From positions 1 to 44,089 of the forward strand of contig JANQSF010000062.1 in NCBI GenBank assembly GCA_028284155.1: a stretch of 44,089 bases of DNA. The letters run 5' to 3'. The DNA is from Phycisphaeraceae bacterium (lineage in GTDB: Bacteria > Planctomycetota > Phycisphaerae > Phycisphaerales > Phycisphaeraceae). A program made the translations under genes and the position numbers. Shown here piece after piece: positions 7,987 to 17,117 of the stretch (positions are counted from its first letter, which is position 1; each line of letters starts with the position of its first letter). Under the pieces are notes generated by a model. It had not been told where the DNA came from. It saw only the letters and a program-made list of their open reading frames with translations, and made no database searches.

Positions 7987-10900
7987 CTACGGATGTGCGA
8001 CGTCGACGTTCCGATCTCCCGCCGCAATGTTTTGACGGGTGGATTCGGCAACGCCCGGCCAACGGACCTCGATCTGCTTGGCCTTGGATTGGCCGAGCCC
8101 GAAGACCGCCGCGGCCGACGACTGCGAAAGGTAGCCGCCGCCAGCCGCAACCTCGCGGGTCTGTCTCGAACCGTTATCGAAGATCAGCGTCACCCGCGCA
8201 CCGACTCCAGTTGGGTTGCCGGGACGACCCTTGAGCTTGACCGTCAGAATGCGGTTCGACGATACAGCGCGGTTGCGGTGGGCGACCAGCGTTTCGTCGT
8301 TGCGCGTAGTCAGCAGGTCGGGCAGGCCGTCGGCGTTCAGGTCGAGCGATGCCGCGCCTTTGGCGTCGCCGGTCACGATCAGCCCGCTGCGACTTGGCCA
8401 AACAGGTGACAGGCCACCTTTGCCGTCGCCGCGGAGCAGCAGGCCAACGCCGCCGTCCATTCGGCCGGTCTCGATCTGCGTGCTGAAGAAGTTCTGAGCC
8501 AGGTACACATCGATGTTGCCGTCGGCGTCGAAGTCCTGCGCGACGATGCCGAAACTCGGCGCCGCCTGAGCCAAAAGCGGCAGGGCGACGAAGCGGAAAC
8601 GCGGCGTCGATGCGGAGTCCGATTCATTGATGAGCACGCCGCTACGCAACTCGGTCGCGGCGAATCGGTGGGCCTGCTCGAGTTTCGGCTTGGTGTAGAT
8701 GCTGTCCAGCGAAGCCAAGCCGAACGACTTGTAGGTAGGGAACTTGTCCGCGATAAAGGGCATGGCCGTTGATGAGCAGCTCCGCCCGCGCACGGGATAG
8801 ATGATGTCCGATTCGTCTTTCGCTTCGACCAGGCAGAACTTGCCATCACCCTCGAAGTCGCCGTAGTAGAGCAGTGAGGGGTGCTTGGGCGATGCGTGAT
8901 ACTTTGTGTTCACGCCGAAGTTGGTCACGATGTAATCCATGTCGCCGTCACGATCGAGGTCGGCCGCCGCGATGCCGTTCCACCAGCCGGTACGGTCAGC
9001 GAGCCCGGCGTCTTTGGTCGCGTCACGCAATCGGCCGCCGTCGTTCACGAACAGCTTGATCGGCCCCCATTCGATCGACAACAGCAGGTCAACGCGCCCG
9101 TCGCCCGTCGCGTCCGACCAGACCGCGCTGGTGACGAGGCCGGCCTGCCGCAGCCCTGGCGCGGCGTCGTCGGTGACGTCCACAAACTTGCCGCCGTCGT
9201 TGCGCAGCAGTCGGCTGCTTGGCGACAACGGGTACTTGCCCGGAATGACACGCCCGCCCACGAACAGGTCGAGGTCACCGTCGTGGTCGAAGTCGGCCGC
9301 CGTGACAACGCTGGACGAATCGAGCACATCCGGTAGCGCGTCGCGTGTCGCAATCGTGAACCGCCCCTTGCCGTCGTTGAGGTACAGCCGATCGCGCAGT
9401 GACGCCTCGCTCGGCCCGCCTAACTCGACCTCCGTGCCGCCACTGCTCATGTAGAGATCGAGGTCGCCGTCGCCGTCGGCGTCGAAGAGCAGCGGACACA
9501 GGTCTTCCTGGTGGGCGTGGTCCTGCAATGCGGAAGATACGCGCCAACGGAACGAGCCGTCACCTTGATTGACGTGGATCTGCGCGCCTTGGCCGGCCGC
9601 GCCCGCCAACACGACGTCGTCGTCGCCGTCGCCGTCGATGTCGCCCACCGCGATGCCCGGCCCAAGCTGCGAGTGATGCCAGGGCAGCAGCGTCTGGCGT
9701 GCGTAATCGTTGAATCGCCGCTCCTTGTGGGCGACCGCCTCGAGTCCTTTGAACAGCTCGAACATCGGCGGTGCCTGCTCCTCGACAGGCCGCTTAGGCG
9801 CGTTCGCCGGTTCGGTGATCGTGTACAGACGACCTGCCGGCATGCCCTTGAGCGTCTGCCGCTTGCCGCTTGGCCAATCAATGATCAACTCGTCGATCTG
9901 TTTCGCGTCACCGAGGCCGAGGTGAACCATCGGCTCGTTGCATGACATGTAGCCACGCGCGAGCGTAAGCCGACGCGTCTGCGTCATGCCGTCTGCGATT
10001 GCACGCACAACGGCGCCGACGCCAAACCGATTTGACGCATCACCAACCAATTGCAGCACGACGCGATTCCCCGACGTGCCGTTGTTGCGATAGATACCGA
10101 CACCCTCGTTGACGTTGCTCACAATCAGGTCCAGATCGCCGTCGCGGTCCAGGTCACCATAAGCAGCGCCCCAACTGATGCCCTTGTGGTCGAGCCCCCA
10201 CGCCTTGGCTGACTTCTCGAAACGCAGGTCGCCCGTGTTCCGAAACGCCAGGTTCGTTTCAGGCCGCGCGGGCGACGTGTTGACCATCTCCCACTGCTTG
10301 ACCTGAAGTTGCAGTTGTTCGTCCCGAGTCAGGCTGCCGGCCGGTCGCCCCGCCAGCGCTTCCTTGCGCATCCTTTCGATCGCCAGGTCCTGGTCGCTGT
10401 TCATCAGGCTGCGGGCGATGCCGTTAGTGATGAACAAATCCAGCCGCCCGTCGTTGTCCAGGTCGCCGAACTTGGGGCACCAGGTCCAGTCCGACTTGGC
10501 CAACCCCGACATGAAAGCGATCTCCATGAACCGGTCGGTGCCGGTATTCAGGAACATCGCATTCCGCATGTATTGACGCGGCTCCGCCGTCTCCATGAAC
10601 CACGTGTTCGCGCCCATCGCGCCCATCGTGGTCTTTTCCATGAAGTGCGTCGTCGCCGCCATGTCGGTCGCGAGAAAGTCGAAGTGTCCGTCGTTGTTGA
10701 TGTCGGCCGCGTCCGAACCCATCGAGAACCAAGGCGTGTGCGGCACGGCCTGCCGGATCACGTCGGTAAACGTGCCGTCGCCGTTGTTGCGGTACAGGAA
10801 GTCGGGCGCCCAGAAGTCGTTGGCCACGTAAAGGTCTTCGTCGCCGTCGTTGTCGTAGTCCCACCACGTCGCGCTCAGGCCGTGGTAGTACGTGTCGTGT

Positions 10901-11748
10901 TCGAGGCCGGCGTCCTTCGTGACGTCGGTAAATGTCCCGTCGCCGTTGTTGCGGTAGAGAAAGTCCCTGTCTCCCGCCGCTTCGAAGCGGTACCCGCCGC
11001 CGGGCAGTTCCAACGCATAGATCAGCCTTCGGTGACGTTCGGCGATCACCGGCTTGCCGCCGACGTTCTTGATCTCGTACTTCGGCTCTTCACCGGGCAA
11101 CGGGTACATGCGGTTGGTCAGCAGGTACGCGTCCAGGTCGCCGTCACGGTCGTAGTCGGCAAACGCCATCGTGTGACTTGCGCCGGTGTAGTCAAGCCCC
11201 ATTTCCCTGGCCTGGTCTTCGAACTTACCCTCGCCATCGTTGATGTAGAGTTTGTTTGCCGCCTCGTAGTTGCACACGTACAGGTCGAGATCGCCGTCGT
11301 TGTCGATATCGACAAACGTCGCGCCGGACGACCACGCCACCTCGGAGTCGATCCCCGCGGCGTCGCTGACGTCCTTGAACTGCCAGTCACTAACCTGTCG
11401 ATAGAGCCGGTTGCGACCGGTCTGGCTGGTCAGGAACACGTCCGGCCGACCGTCGTCGTCGTAGTCGCCGATGCACACACCGCCGCCGGCGAACGCCGAC
11501 GTGTACAAGTGCATCCATCGGTGTTCGTTATCGACATCGTTACGAAACGGCATGCCGACGGCCTTGCCGTCCAGACGTTCGAACAGCGTCTTACCGGTCC
11601 CGTCGCCCGCGTCGGCCAGCGCGACCGACGTCACGCCCGGGGCGATAAACCCGCCGCTGTCGTCATCAGGGCCGCCGCGGTCACATCCGGTCACGACCGC
11701 CAAGCTCAGCATCCATCCGATGGTCAGTATTCGCTTCATCCCACACAT
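7987..11748 (-). CDS. Large lipoprotein with two FG-GAP/VCBS propellers, each ending in an ASPIC/UnbV domain (CRTAC1-like)
   Basis: About 1,253 residues. The N terminus has a lipoprotein signal (ILTIGWMLSLAVVTGC; the lipobox VTGC makes the Cys the likely lipid anchor). The body carries many D-x-D-x-DG-x-x-D calcium-binding FG-GAP repeats (DYDDDGRPDVFLT, DIDNDGDLDLYV, DADGDGDLDLYMS). A first ASPIC/UnbV domain lies at about residues 565-650 (RFGVGAVVRAI to IDWPSG). A second propeller follows, and a second ASPIC/UnbV domain ends the protein at about 1170-1250 (GVGARVTLIF to EVRWPG). The whole looks like an ancestral propeller-ASPIC unit duplicated in one chain. The start at 11748 has GAGG five bases upstream; ATG at 11739 is an alternative. 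Such proteins are common in planctomycetes, with roles in adhesion or binding but no proven function. Confidence 0.88.
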   Translation of the reverse strand: MCGMKRILTIGWMLSLAVVTGCDRGGPDDDSGGFIAPGVTSVALADAGDGTGKTLFERLDGKAVGMPFRNDVDNEHRWMHLYTSAFAGGGVCIGDYDDDGRPDVFLTSQTGRNRLYRQVSDWQFKDVSDAAGIDSEVAWSSGATFVDIDNDGDLDLYVCNYEAANKLYINDGEGKFEDQAREMGLDYTGASHTMAFADYDRDGDLDAYLLTNRMYPLPGEEPKYEIKNVGGKPVIAERHRRLIYALELPGGGYRFEAAGDRDFLYRNNGDGTFTDVTKDAGLEHDTYYHGLSATWWDYDNDGDEDLYVANDFWAPDFLYRNNGDGTFTDVIRQAVPHTPWFSMGSDAADINNDGHFDFLATDMAATTHFMEKTTMGAMGANTWFMETAEPRQYMRNAMFLNTGTDRFMEIAFMSGLAKSDWTWCPKFGDLDNDGRLDLFITNGIARSLMNSDQDLAIERMRKEALAGRPAGSLTRDEQLQLQVKQWEMVNTSPARPETNLAFRNTGDLRFEKSAKAWGLDHKGISWGAAYGDLDRDGDLDLIVSNVNEGVGIYRNNGTSGNRVVLQLVGDASNRFGVGAVVRAIADGMTQTRRLTLARGYMSCNEPMVHLGLGDAKQIDELIIDWPSGKRQTLKGMPAGRLYTITEPANAPKRPVEEQAPPMFELFKGLEAVAHKERRFNDYARQTLLPWHHSQLGPGIAVGDIDGDGDDDVVLAGAAGQGAQIHVNQGDGSFRWRVSSALQDHAHQEDLCPLLFDADGDGDLDLYMSSGGTEVELGGPSEASLRDRLYLNDGKGRFTIATRDALPDVLDSSSVVTAADFDHDGDLDLFVGGRVIPGKYPLSPSSRLLRNDGGKFVDVTDDAAPGLRQAGLVTSAVWSDATGDGRVDLLLSIEWGPIKLFVNDGGRLRDATKDAGLADRTGWWNGIAAADLDRDGDMDYIVTNFGVNTKYHASPKHPSLLYYGDFEGDGKFCLVEAKDESDIIYPVRGRSCSSTAMPFIADKFPTYKSFGLASLDSIYTKPKLEQAHRFAATELRSGVLINESDSASTPRFRFVALPLLAQAAPSFGIVAQDFDADGNIDVYLAQNFFSTQIETGRMDGGVGLLLRGDGKGGLSPVWPSRSGLIVTGDAKGAASLDLNADGLPDLLTTRNDETLVAHRNRAVSSNRILTVKLKGRPGNPTGVGARVTLIFDNGSRQTREVAAGGGYLSQSSAAAVFGLGQSKAKQIEVRWPGVAESTRQNIAAGDRNVDVAHP

Positions 11749-11931
11749 ATCGACCTCATTGGCTAAGAAGTGAACCTTCATTCCCGGCCTCAATCGTATT
11801 CGATTGATAACGTCGAAGCGACCCATAACCCCGAGGCCGCGGGCGGCTTGGAGACCTTTGGGTCGTGGGGCAGACCTTCCTGCCTGCCGGCTTGAGACTG
11901 AAGACAGGAGTGTCCGCCCTGAAACAGACTG

Positions 11932-12576
11932 TTAGCACTCCTCCGCTTCCACCCGCCCCTCCCGCAGCACGAAGACGACGTCGGCCAATTCTCGCGACTC
12001 GGCAAGGTTGTGTGTGACGTGAAGCGTGGTGACGGCGTTGTGTTCCCGGATCGACCGGAGTAGTCCGTAGAGCTGCTCCCGCGTCTCGTCGTCCAACGCG
12101 CTCAGCGGCTCGTCCATGCACAACACTCGCGGTCGGAACGCCAGCGCTCGGCCGAGCGCCACGCGCTGACGTTCGCCGCCGCTGAGGCCGGTCGGCCGCC
12201 GGTCGAGCAGGTGCGCGATACCGAGTTGGTCAGCCAATTCCGCCACCCGCTGATCGACCTTGTCACGCGGCCATCGGCGGATGTCCAATGAGAACGACAA
12301 CTGCTCAGCCACGGTCATGGATGGAAACAATGCCCCGTCTTGTGGCACGTATCCGATCCCGCGCTCGGCTGGCTTGAGGCCGGTCACGTCCCGATCAGCC
12401 AACGTGATCCGCCCGCCGCTGATCCCGCGCAATCCACAAATCGCCTCCAGGATCGTCGTCTTCCCACTGCCGGTCTTACCCATCAGCACGGCGTATTGGC
12501 CCGCGGGAACGTGCAGATCGACGTCGTCCATACGGAATGCGCCCTGCTCGATCTGAAGGTGCTCGACGGCGATCAT
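11932..12576 (-). CDS. ABC transporter ATP-binding protein, ModC-like
   Basis: About 214 residues. Walker A is MGKTGSGKTT, the Q-loop YVPQDGALFP, the ABC signature LSGGERQRVALGRAL, Walker B VLCMDEPLSALDD, and the switch His lies in LHVTHN. The sequence resembles the ATPase domain of molybdate/tungstate importers (ModC/WtpC), but it lacks the C-terminal mop/TOBE domain of full ModC. No permease or binding protein is next to it in the window. The start at 12576 is chosen over 12615 because the ABC domain begins VEHLQIEQG directly after it. The substrate is therefore inferred from sequence style only. Confidence 0.85.
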   Translation of the reverse strand: MIAVEHLQIEQGAFRMDDVDLHVPAGQYAVLMGKTGSGKTTILEAICGLRGISGGRITLADRDVTGLKPAERGIGYVPQDGALFPSMTVAEQLSFSLDIRRWPRDKVDQRVAELADQLGIAHLLDRRPTGLSGGERQRVALGRALAFRPRVLCMDEPLSALDDETREQLYGLLRSIREHNAVTTLHVTHNLAESRELADVVFVLREGRVEAEEC

Positions 12577-12625
12577 GGGAAGCAAGGATAGCCCATGCCG
12601 GACGGCTGGTGGCACAGGCTTTCAG

Positions 12626-12640
12626 GGCTAAAATGGGCGC
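12626..12640 (+). promoter_or_regulatory. Candidate -10 box directly before the zinc-ribbon membrane gene
   Basis: GGCTAAAATGGGCGC ends one base before the ATG at 12641, with TAAAAT at 12629-12634. It matches the box at 3707 at 13 of 15 positions. If it is used, the transcript would be almost leaderless. Confidence 0.3.
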
Positions 12641-13048
12641 ATGAAGATTTGGCTTGTCCGTGGCGTGGTGGCGGCGGTCGTCGCGTTCTTCGTGGGAACG
12701 TTGGCGACGTTGCAACAGGTCTATCTGCCGAATCTCCGCGGCCTGGCGTGGGACGTTGTGTTTGCCATTATCTTTGGTGAGAAGAACCGCCTCGACGCGG
12801 ACGACTGGAGTATTTTCGCCACGTCGACAGTTGTTTGGGTGATTCCGGAAGTCCTGTTTAGCCTTGCCCTGTATGTGATTGGAGAGAGGATCGCAGCCAA
12901 GGTCTTTCAGTTTGATCGACCGCGACGAGGGTGCTGTGTTGCGTGCGGATACAACTTGCGCGGCGTATCTGGCAAGTGTCCTGAATGCGGACAACCTACC
13001 GGTCAAGCGTCGCCCGACCAACAATCACCAATCATCTTAAGAGATTGA
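12641..13048 (+). CDS. Small membrane protein with C-terminal GYNLRG zinc ribbon
   Basis: A 135-residue protein with hydrophobic segments at about 6-26, 35-48 and 62-83. It ends in a Cys4 zinc ribbon: CCVACGYNLRG, then KCPECGQP. The C-x-x-CGYNLRG/CPECG ribbon is a recurrent planctomycete module, usually attached to membrane proteins of unknown function. It is divergently transcribed from the ABC ATPase gene. No function can be assigned. Confidence 0.65.
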   Translation: MKIWLVRGVVAAVVAFFVGTLATLQQVYLPNLRGLAWDVVFAIIFGEKNRLDADDWSIFATSTVVWVIPEVLFSLALYVIGERIAAKVFQFDRPRRGCCVACGYNLRGVSGKCPECGQPTGQASPDQQSPIILRD

Positions 13049-13073
13049 TTGTTCGGTATTTGTTCCCTAAAAT
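13045..13073 (+). promoter_or_regulatory. Candidate sigma-70 type promoter
   Basis: TTGATT (13045-13050), a 17-base spacer and TAAAAT (13068-13073) in an unusually AT-rich stretch just after the zinc-ribbon gene. Transcription would start near 13080, so it could drive the ORF at 13079 or a long leader of the toroid/DUF4159 gene. Confidence 0.4.
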
Positions 13074-13078
13074 GATTT

Positions 13079-13690
13079 ATGCTTAGAAAGGTTGTTCGCG
13101 CGCAGAATACCGTGTTACCCCTTCGAACACGACGTGTCAGAACCTGGGCCGTCATCTGCCTCGGTTTGCTGATGGTGTCTCCGGCCGAGCTTATCTTGAC
13201 CCGTGTTCATGCGAGCGATCGGCTTCGTCAGCCGGACGCGTCTGAGCCGACTGGCGCGACCTGCCCGGTCAGAGCGACCACGATTCAAGTCGTTGGCTGC
13301 GGGGGCGGCCACCCGGGGGACAAATGTGCATGCCGCGTTTATCATTTTGTTAATGGTGATCTTACAACGATATGGTGTCGAAAATGGGGGAGGGGGACGG
13401 TCGGCACACCATCCGCCGTTGACTCGGAGGTCAAGTTGTCGAACGACGGGGGATTGGCGAGAAACTCGCTTATCGCCGACGTATCGTTGTACGGACGGCC
13501 CGTTCAAGGTATAAACCATTGGAAGGCGGGCCTTTTCGCCTACCTTCCCCCAACGGTGCAAGCCGCCCCGCCGTACCTGCCGGCGGGTTCCAACGCCTGT
13601 TTTGAGGGTTCGGCGAAAGCCGCTATTGCCCTTGTCCTGCTTGACGCCCGACGCCACCGCCCGATCCACTTTTCGGAGAGGCTCCGATGA
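13079..13690 (+). CDS. Doubtful ORF upstream of the toroid/DUF4159 gene
   Basis: An open frame of 203 codons with a possible signal-like segment (WAVICLGLLMVSPAEL). I recognise no family. Composition is Arg/Cys-rich and irregular, no Shine-Dalgarno is seen, and a good promoter-like sequence for the next gene lies inside its last third (13487-13515). It overlaps the next start by four bases. It may be a real secreted protein, but a non-coding leader or spacer is at least as likely. Confidence 0.25.
   Translation: MLRKVVRAQNTVLPLRTRRVRTWAVICLGLLMVSPAELILTRVHASDRLRQPDASEPTGATCPVRATTIQVVGCGGGHPGDKCACRVYHFVNGDLTTIWCRKWGRGTVGTPSAVDSEVKLSNDGGLARNSLIADVSLYGRPVQGINHWKAGLFAYLPPTVQAAPPYLPAGSNACFEGSAKAAIALVLLDARRHRPIHFSERLR
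13487..13515 (+). promoter_or_regulatory. Candidate sigma-70 type promoter for the toroid/DUF4159 gene
   Basis: TTGTAC (13487-13492), a 17-base spacer and TATAAA (13510-13515). The predicted start near 13522 leaves a leader of about 165 bases before the ATG at 13687. Confidence 0.45.
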
Positions 13691-15927
13691 CCCAAATGTT
13701 CCGACGCGTTGTCTCCACCTTGATCGCCCTCGCGGTGCTGACCGCCGTGTCGCTACCCGCGGCGCAGGCCCAGCAGGTCACCGACGAGATGGTCGGGAAG
13801 TCCATTCAAAAGATCAAGGCGTACCTCTATAAAAACCAGGACCAGAAAGAGGGCACGTGGGAACACCTCTACACCTCGGGTCACGTCGGTGAGGGCGGCG
13901 CGACGGTGATTGTGGTCACGGCACTGCTGGCCAGCGGCGAGTCAAGCCAGAACCCGCAACTCAAGAAGGCGATCGACTGGCTTCGTGAGAAGTCGAAGGA
14001 AGAGACCAACCCGCGCGTGCTCAACGCCAAGGAGTCGCAGGGCAAGACCTACGTTGTCGGTTTGAGGGCGCACGTCTGGGGCGCTCTGCCCGAGCCGTAC
14101 ATGCCACTGCTCGAGGCCGAGTTTGAATGGCTGATCGGCGGGGCCTATCAGGACGACGCGACCTTCACCTATGGTCACAGCAAGGGCGCTGCCAAGGGGC
14201 GATACGACCACTCCTGCACGCAGTACGGCATCCTCGGATTGTGGGAATGCGCCAAGCGCGGCATCCGTGTTTCGCAGGGATTCTGGGAAAAGGTCGAAGC
14301 GCACTTCATCGCCAATCAGCAGGCCGACGGCGGTTGGCCTTATGTCGGCGGCGGTGAACGGCCGTCGACCGATTCGATGACGACGGCCGGCGTGACAGCG
14401 CTGCTGACTGCTCGTCAGGAGTTGTATCCGCAGAAAGCTTCGGACAAGATCAACAAGTCCATCGAAAAGGGCTTGGCGAGAATGGACAAGACGTATTCCG
14501 GCGGCGAGAAGCTCTACACGCTTTACGGTGTTGAGCGTGTCGCGTTGGCCAGTGGTTGGCGTTACTTCAACAAGAAGGACTGGTACCGCGTCGGCGCGAG
14601 CACCGTCATGCGGAAGCAGAGCCCAGCCGGCAATGTCGGCAACCTGCCTGACACCTGCTTCGCCCTGATGTTCCTGGCCCGCGGCCGGCACCCCGTCTGG
14701 GTCACGAAGCTCAAGCTGGACGGCCTGCAGTGGAACAACCGCCCGAACGATCTCTATCACTTAACGCACTTCCTGTCCGATCAGCGTGAGGGCGAGTTGA
14801 ACTGGCAGGTGATCGACGTAGACAAGCGTCCGGTAGACGACCTGCTGACAACGCCGGTGGCGTACATGTCGTTGGCGCCCGGTTCGTTTGACCTCAATGG
14901 CGATCAGCAGGCGAAGCTCAAGCAGTACCTCGACCTGGGCGGCATGATCGTGCTGAACCCCGAAGGCGCCAGCGCGTCGGTTCGCCGCACGGCTGAACAG
15001 TTTTTTGAGGCGATGTACCCGCAACTCAAGTTCCGCAACCTTGAAGCTGAGCACCCCGTGTTCCGCTCGTGGTACCAGCTCACGCCGAAGGACGGCAAGG
15101 GCATGCGCGGCCTGTCGAACGGCGCGCGGGAACTGGTCATCGTCAACGGCGTCGACTGGGGTCTGATCGGCCGTGGTGGCGGGTCCAAGGCCGCCAACGA
15201 CACGACAGCCAAGATGGCGCAGAATGTCTTCGCGTTGGCAACGGACAAGGGTGCCCTCAACAACCGTCTGGTCGAACGCGTGTTGCGTCAGAAGGGCGAA
15301 GCCGCCAGCGAGGTGACCATCGGTCGCGCCAAGTACAACGGCAACTGGCTGCCCGAACCGGGCGCCTGGGACATGCAAAGCCGATTCATGGTCAACTCGG
15401 CGAAGGTCGGCGTGAAGACGCAGGACATCGAACTGGCCAACATCAACGGATCCGGTGTGCAGGTCGTTCACTTGGCCGGGACGCGGGAGGTCACGCTGTC
15501 TGAAGCCGAATTGGCGGCGGTGGTCAACTTCACGCGCGCCGGTGGCACGGTCATTCTCGAAACGGTCGGCGGGCACGGCAACTTCGCCCGCGCCGTTGAG
15601 AAGCAACTCGAGGGCGCGTTCAGCCAGCCGGCCGTCGAACTGGCCAGCAACGAAACCCTGCTCAGCGGCAAGGGCATTCAGGGCGCGTCGGACGTCACCC
15701 GCGTGACGTACCGCCGTCACGCGATCGTCTCGATGCAGGTCAAGGGTCGGCCGCGGTTGGCGGCGTTCTACGTCAACGATCGGCCGGCCGTCATCGTGTC
15801 GAACGAAGACCTGACGCTGGGCATGCTCGGCGTTGACCAGTGGGGCGTTCTTGGCTACTCGAAAGACTCGGCCCGGAAAATCATGGCCAACATCGTCCTG
15901 CGAGCGCAGGGCAAGGCCGCGGAGTAA
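13687..15927 (+). CDS. Secreted alpha-toroid (prenyltransferase/squalene-cyclase fold) plus DUF4159 protein
   Basis: 746 residues with a signal peptide (residues 1-28, cut near AAQAQQ). Residues about 30-350 show repeated motifs of the alpha/alpha-toroid fold seen in prenyltransferases and terpene cyclases (GGATVIVVTALLAS, CTQYGILGLWECAKRG, QADGGWPYVGGG, STDSMTTAGVTALL). The C-terminal half matches DUF4159 (LDGLQWNNRPNDLYHLTHFLS, PVAYMSLAP, LDLGGMIVLNPEG, HPVFRSWYQL), a Rossmann/GATase-like domain. The pairing is common in planctomycetes and its role is unknown; the DXDD catalytic motif of cyclases is not seen. GGAGAGG at 13675-13681 supports the start at 13687. A long hairpin terminator follows. 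Confidence 0.8.
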   Translation: MTQMFRRVVSTLIALAVLTAVSLPAAQAQQVTDEMVGKSIQKIKAYLYKNQDQKEGTWEHLYTSGHVGEGGATVIVVTALLASGESSQNPQLKKAIDWLREKSKEETNPRVLNAKESQGKTYVVGLRAHVWGALPEPYMPLLEAEFEWLIGGAYQDDATFTYGHSKGAAKGRYDHSCTQYGILGLWECAKRGIRVSQGFWEKVEAHFIANQQADGGWPYVGGGERPSTDSMTTAGVTALLTARQELYPQKASDKINKSIEKGLARMDKTYSGGEKLYTLYGVERVALASGWRYFNKKDWYRVGASTVMRKQSPAGNVGNLPDTCFALMFLARGRHPVWVTKLKLDGLQWNNRPNDLYHLTHFLSDQREGELNWQVIDVDKRPVDDLLTTPVAYMSLAPGSFDLNGDQQAKLKQYLDLGGMIVLNPEGASASVRRTAEQFFEAMYPQLKFRNLEAEHPVFRSWYQLTPKDGKGMRGLSNGARELVIVNGVDWGLIGRGGGSKAANDTTAKMAQNVFALATDKGALNNRLVERVLRQKGEAASEVTIGRAKYNGNWLPEPGAWDMQSRFMVNSAKVGVKTQDIELANINGSGVQVVHLAGTREVTLSEAELAAVVNFTRAGGTVILETVGGHGNFARAVEKQLEGAFSQPAVELASNETLLSGKGIQGASDVTRVTYRRHAIVSMQVKGRPRLAAFYVNDRPAVIVSNEDLTLGMLGVDQWGVLGYSKDSARKIMANIVLRAQGKAAE

Positions 15928-15968
15928 ACACGACAAGTGCGCGTCTAGCGCAGCCCATTTGACCCAAT

Positions 15969-16017
15969 CAAGAAACGCAGGATCCGCCGACTTCCGGCGG
16001 GCTCCTGCGTTTCTTGT
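15969..16017 (+). terminator. Terminator hairpin after the toroid/DUF4159 gene
   Basis: A 14-bp outer stem pairs 15969-15982 with 16003-16016. Six inner pairs (CCGCCG/CGGCGG) follow across a small bulge, and the loop is short. The 3' arm ends TTTCTTG and runs into T-rich sequence. It lies between the DUF4159 stop and the aldo/keto reductase start. Confidence 0.75.
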
Positions 16018-16051
16018 CATTCTGAAACGCGCACCCCTTAAACTGTTGAGT

Positions 16052-17056
16052 ATGCAGTACCGCAATCTGGGCAACACAGGCCTAAACGTTTCAACCGTCG
16101 GGCTCGGCTGCTGGGCCATCACCGGCGACTTTACGTGGGGCGATCAGGCGGAGGCCGACTCGCTGGCGACGATCCAGACCGCGCTCGACGTCGGCATCAA
16201 CCTGTTCGACACGGCCGAGGTCTACGGAGACGGGTCGAGCGAGGTCATGCTGGGCAAGGCGCTGGGCGCGCGCCGCGGCGACGTGATCATCGCGTCGAAA
16301 GTGCACGAGTCGCATCTGGCCGGTGAGCAGGTCGTCGCGGCGTGCGAGGCGAGTCTGAAACGACTTGGCACGGACTTCATCGACCTGTATCAGGTGCACT
16401 GGCCACTGCGCGACGTGCCGTGGGACGAGACGTTCAACGCGCTGCGCCAACTCAAAGAACAGGGCAAGATCCGACATATCGGGCTGAGCAACTTTGGCGC
16501 TGAAGACCTGCACGACCTGGTAGTGATCGGGTCGGCGACCGGCGTGTCGTCGAACCAATTGATCTACAACCTGCTGGCCCGCGCGATCGAGTACGCCGTG
16601 CTGCCCTCATGTGTCGAACGTGACATCGGCGTGCTTTGTTACTCACCGTTGGCTCAGGGGTTGTTAACGGGCAAGTTCAGCTCGGCCGACGACGTGCCGC
16701 TGCCCCGCGCGCGGACGCGGCACTTCTCGAAGGATCGTCAACACACACGGCACGGCTGCGACGGGTGCGAGTCCGAGACCTTCACGGCGATTGCGAACGT
16801 CCAAGCCATCTGTGAGCGGATTGGTCAGCCCATGGCCGACGTCGCCTTGGCGTGGTGCCTTCACCAGCGGGGAATCACGAGCGTTCTGGCCGGCGGTCGG
16901 CAGCCCAGGCAGGTCGAGCAGAACGCCCGCGCCGCCGCCCTGAAGCTCGACGAGGCGACGCTGGCCGACCTGTCGGCCGCGACCGAGCCGGTCAAACAGG
17001 CCCTGGGGCCGAGCCCCGACCTGTGGGAATCACCCGCCAACGCCCGGATGCGATAG
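16052..17056 (+). CDS. Aldo/keto reductase
   Basis: 334 residues, the usual length of the NAD(P)H-dependent aldo/keto reductase superfamily, a TIM barrel that reduces aldehydes and ketones in the cytoplasm. The start MQYRNLGNTGLNVSTVGLG is typical. The catalytic tetrad is visible as Asp and Tyr in DTAEVYGDG, Lys in IIASKVHE, and His in YQVHWP. The NADP-binding end is near SVLAGGRQPRQVEQN. A Cys/His-rich loop (RHGCDGCES) near residues 230-240 is unusual but may be only a surface loop. I start it at 16052, since the open frame upstream runs through the preceding terminator. The substrate is unknown. Confidence 0.9.
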   Translation: MQYRNLGNTGLNVSTVGLGCWAITGDFTWGDQAEADSLATIQTALDVGINLFDTAEVYGDGSSEVMLGKALGARRGDVIIASKVHESHLAGEQVVAACEASLKRLGTDFIDLYQVHWPLRDVPWDETFNALRQLKEQGKIRHIGLSNFGAEDLHDLVVIGSATGVSSNQLIYNLLARAIEYAVLPSCVERDIGVLCYSPLAQGLLTGKFSSADDVPLPRARTRHFSKDRQHTRHGCDGCESETFTAIANVQAICERIGQPMADVALAWCLHQRGITSVLAGGRQPRQVEQNARAAALKLDEATLADLSAATEPVKQALGPSPDLWESPANARMR

Positions 17057-17117
17057 GGCGGAGGGTGAGGAATATGCCCTTACTCCAAACGACGCGGCGG
17101 GTTGTGCGTCTATAGGG

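Noticed and set aside
11756..12121. Minus-strand frame overlapping the ABC ATPase 3' end
   Set aside because: It overlaps conserved ATPase sequence in another frame and shows no motif.
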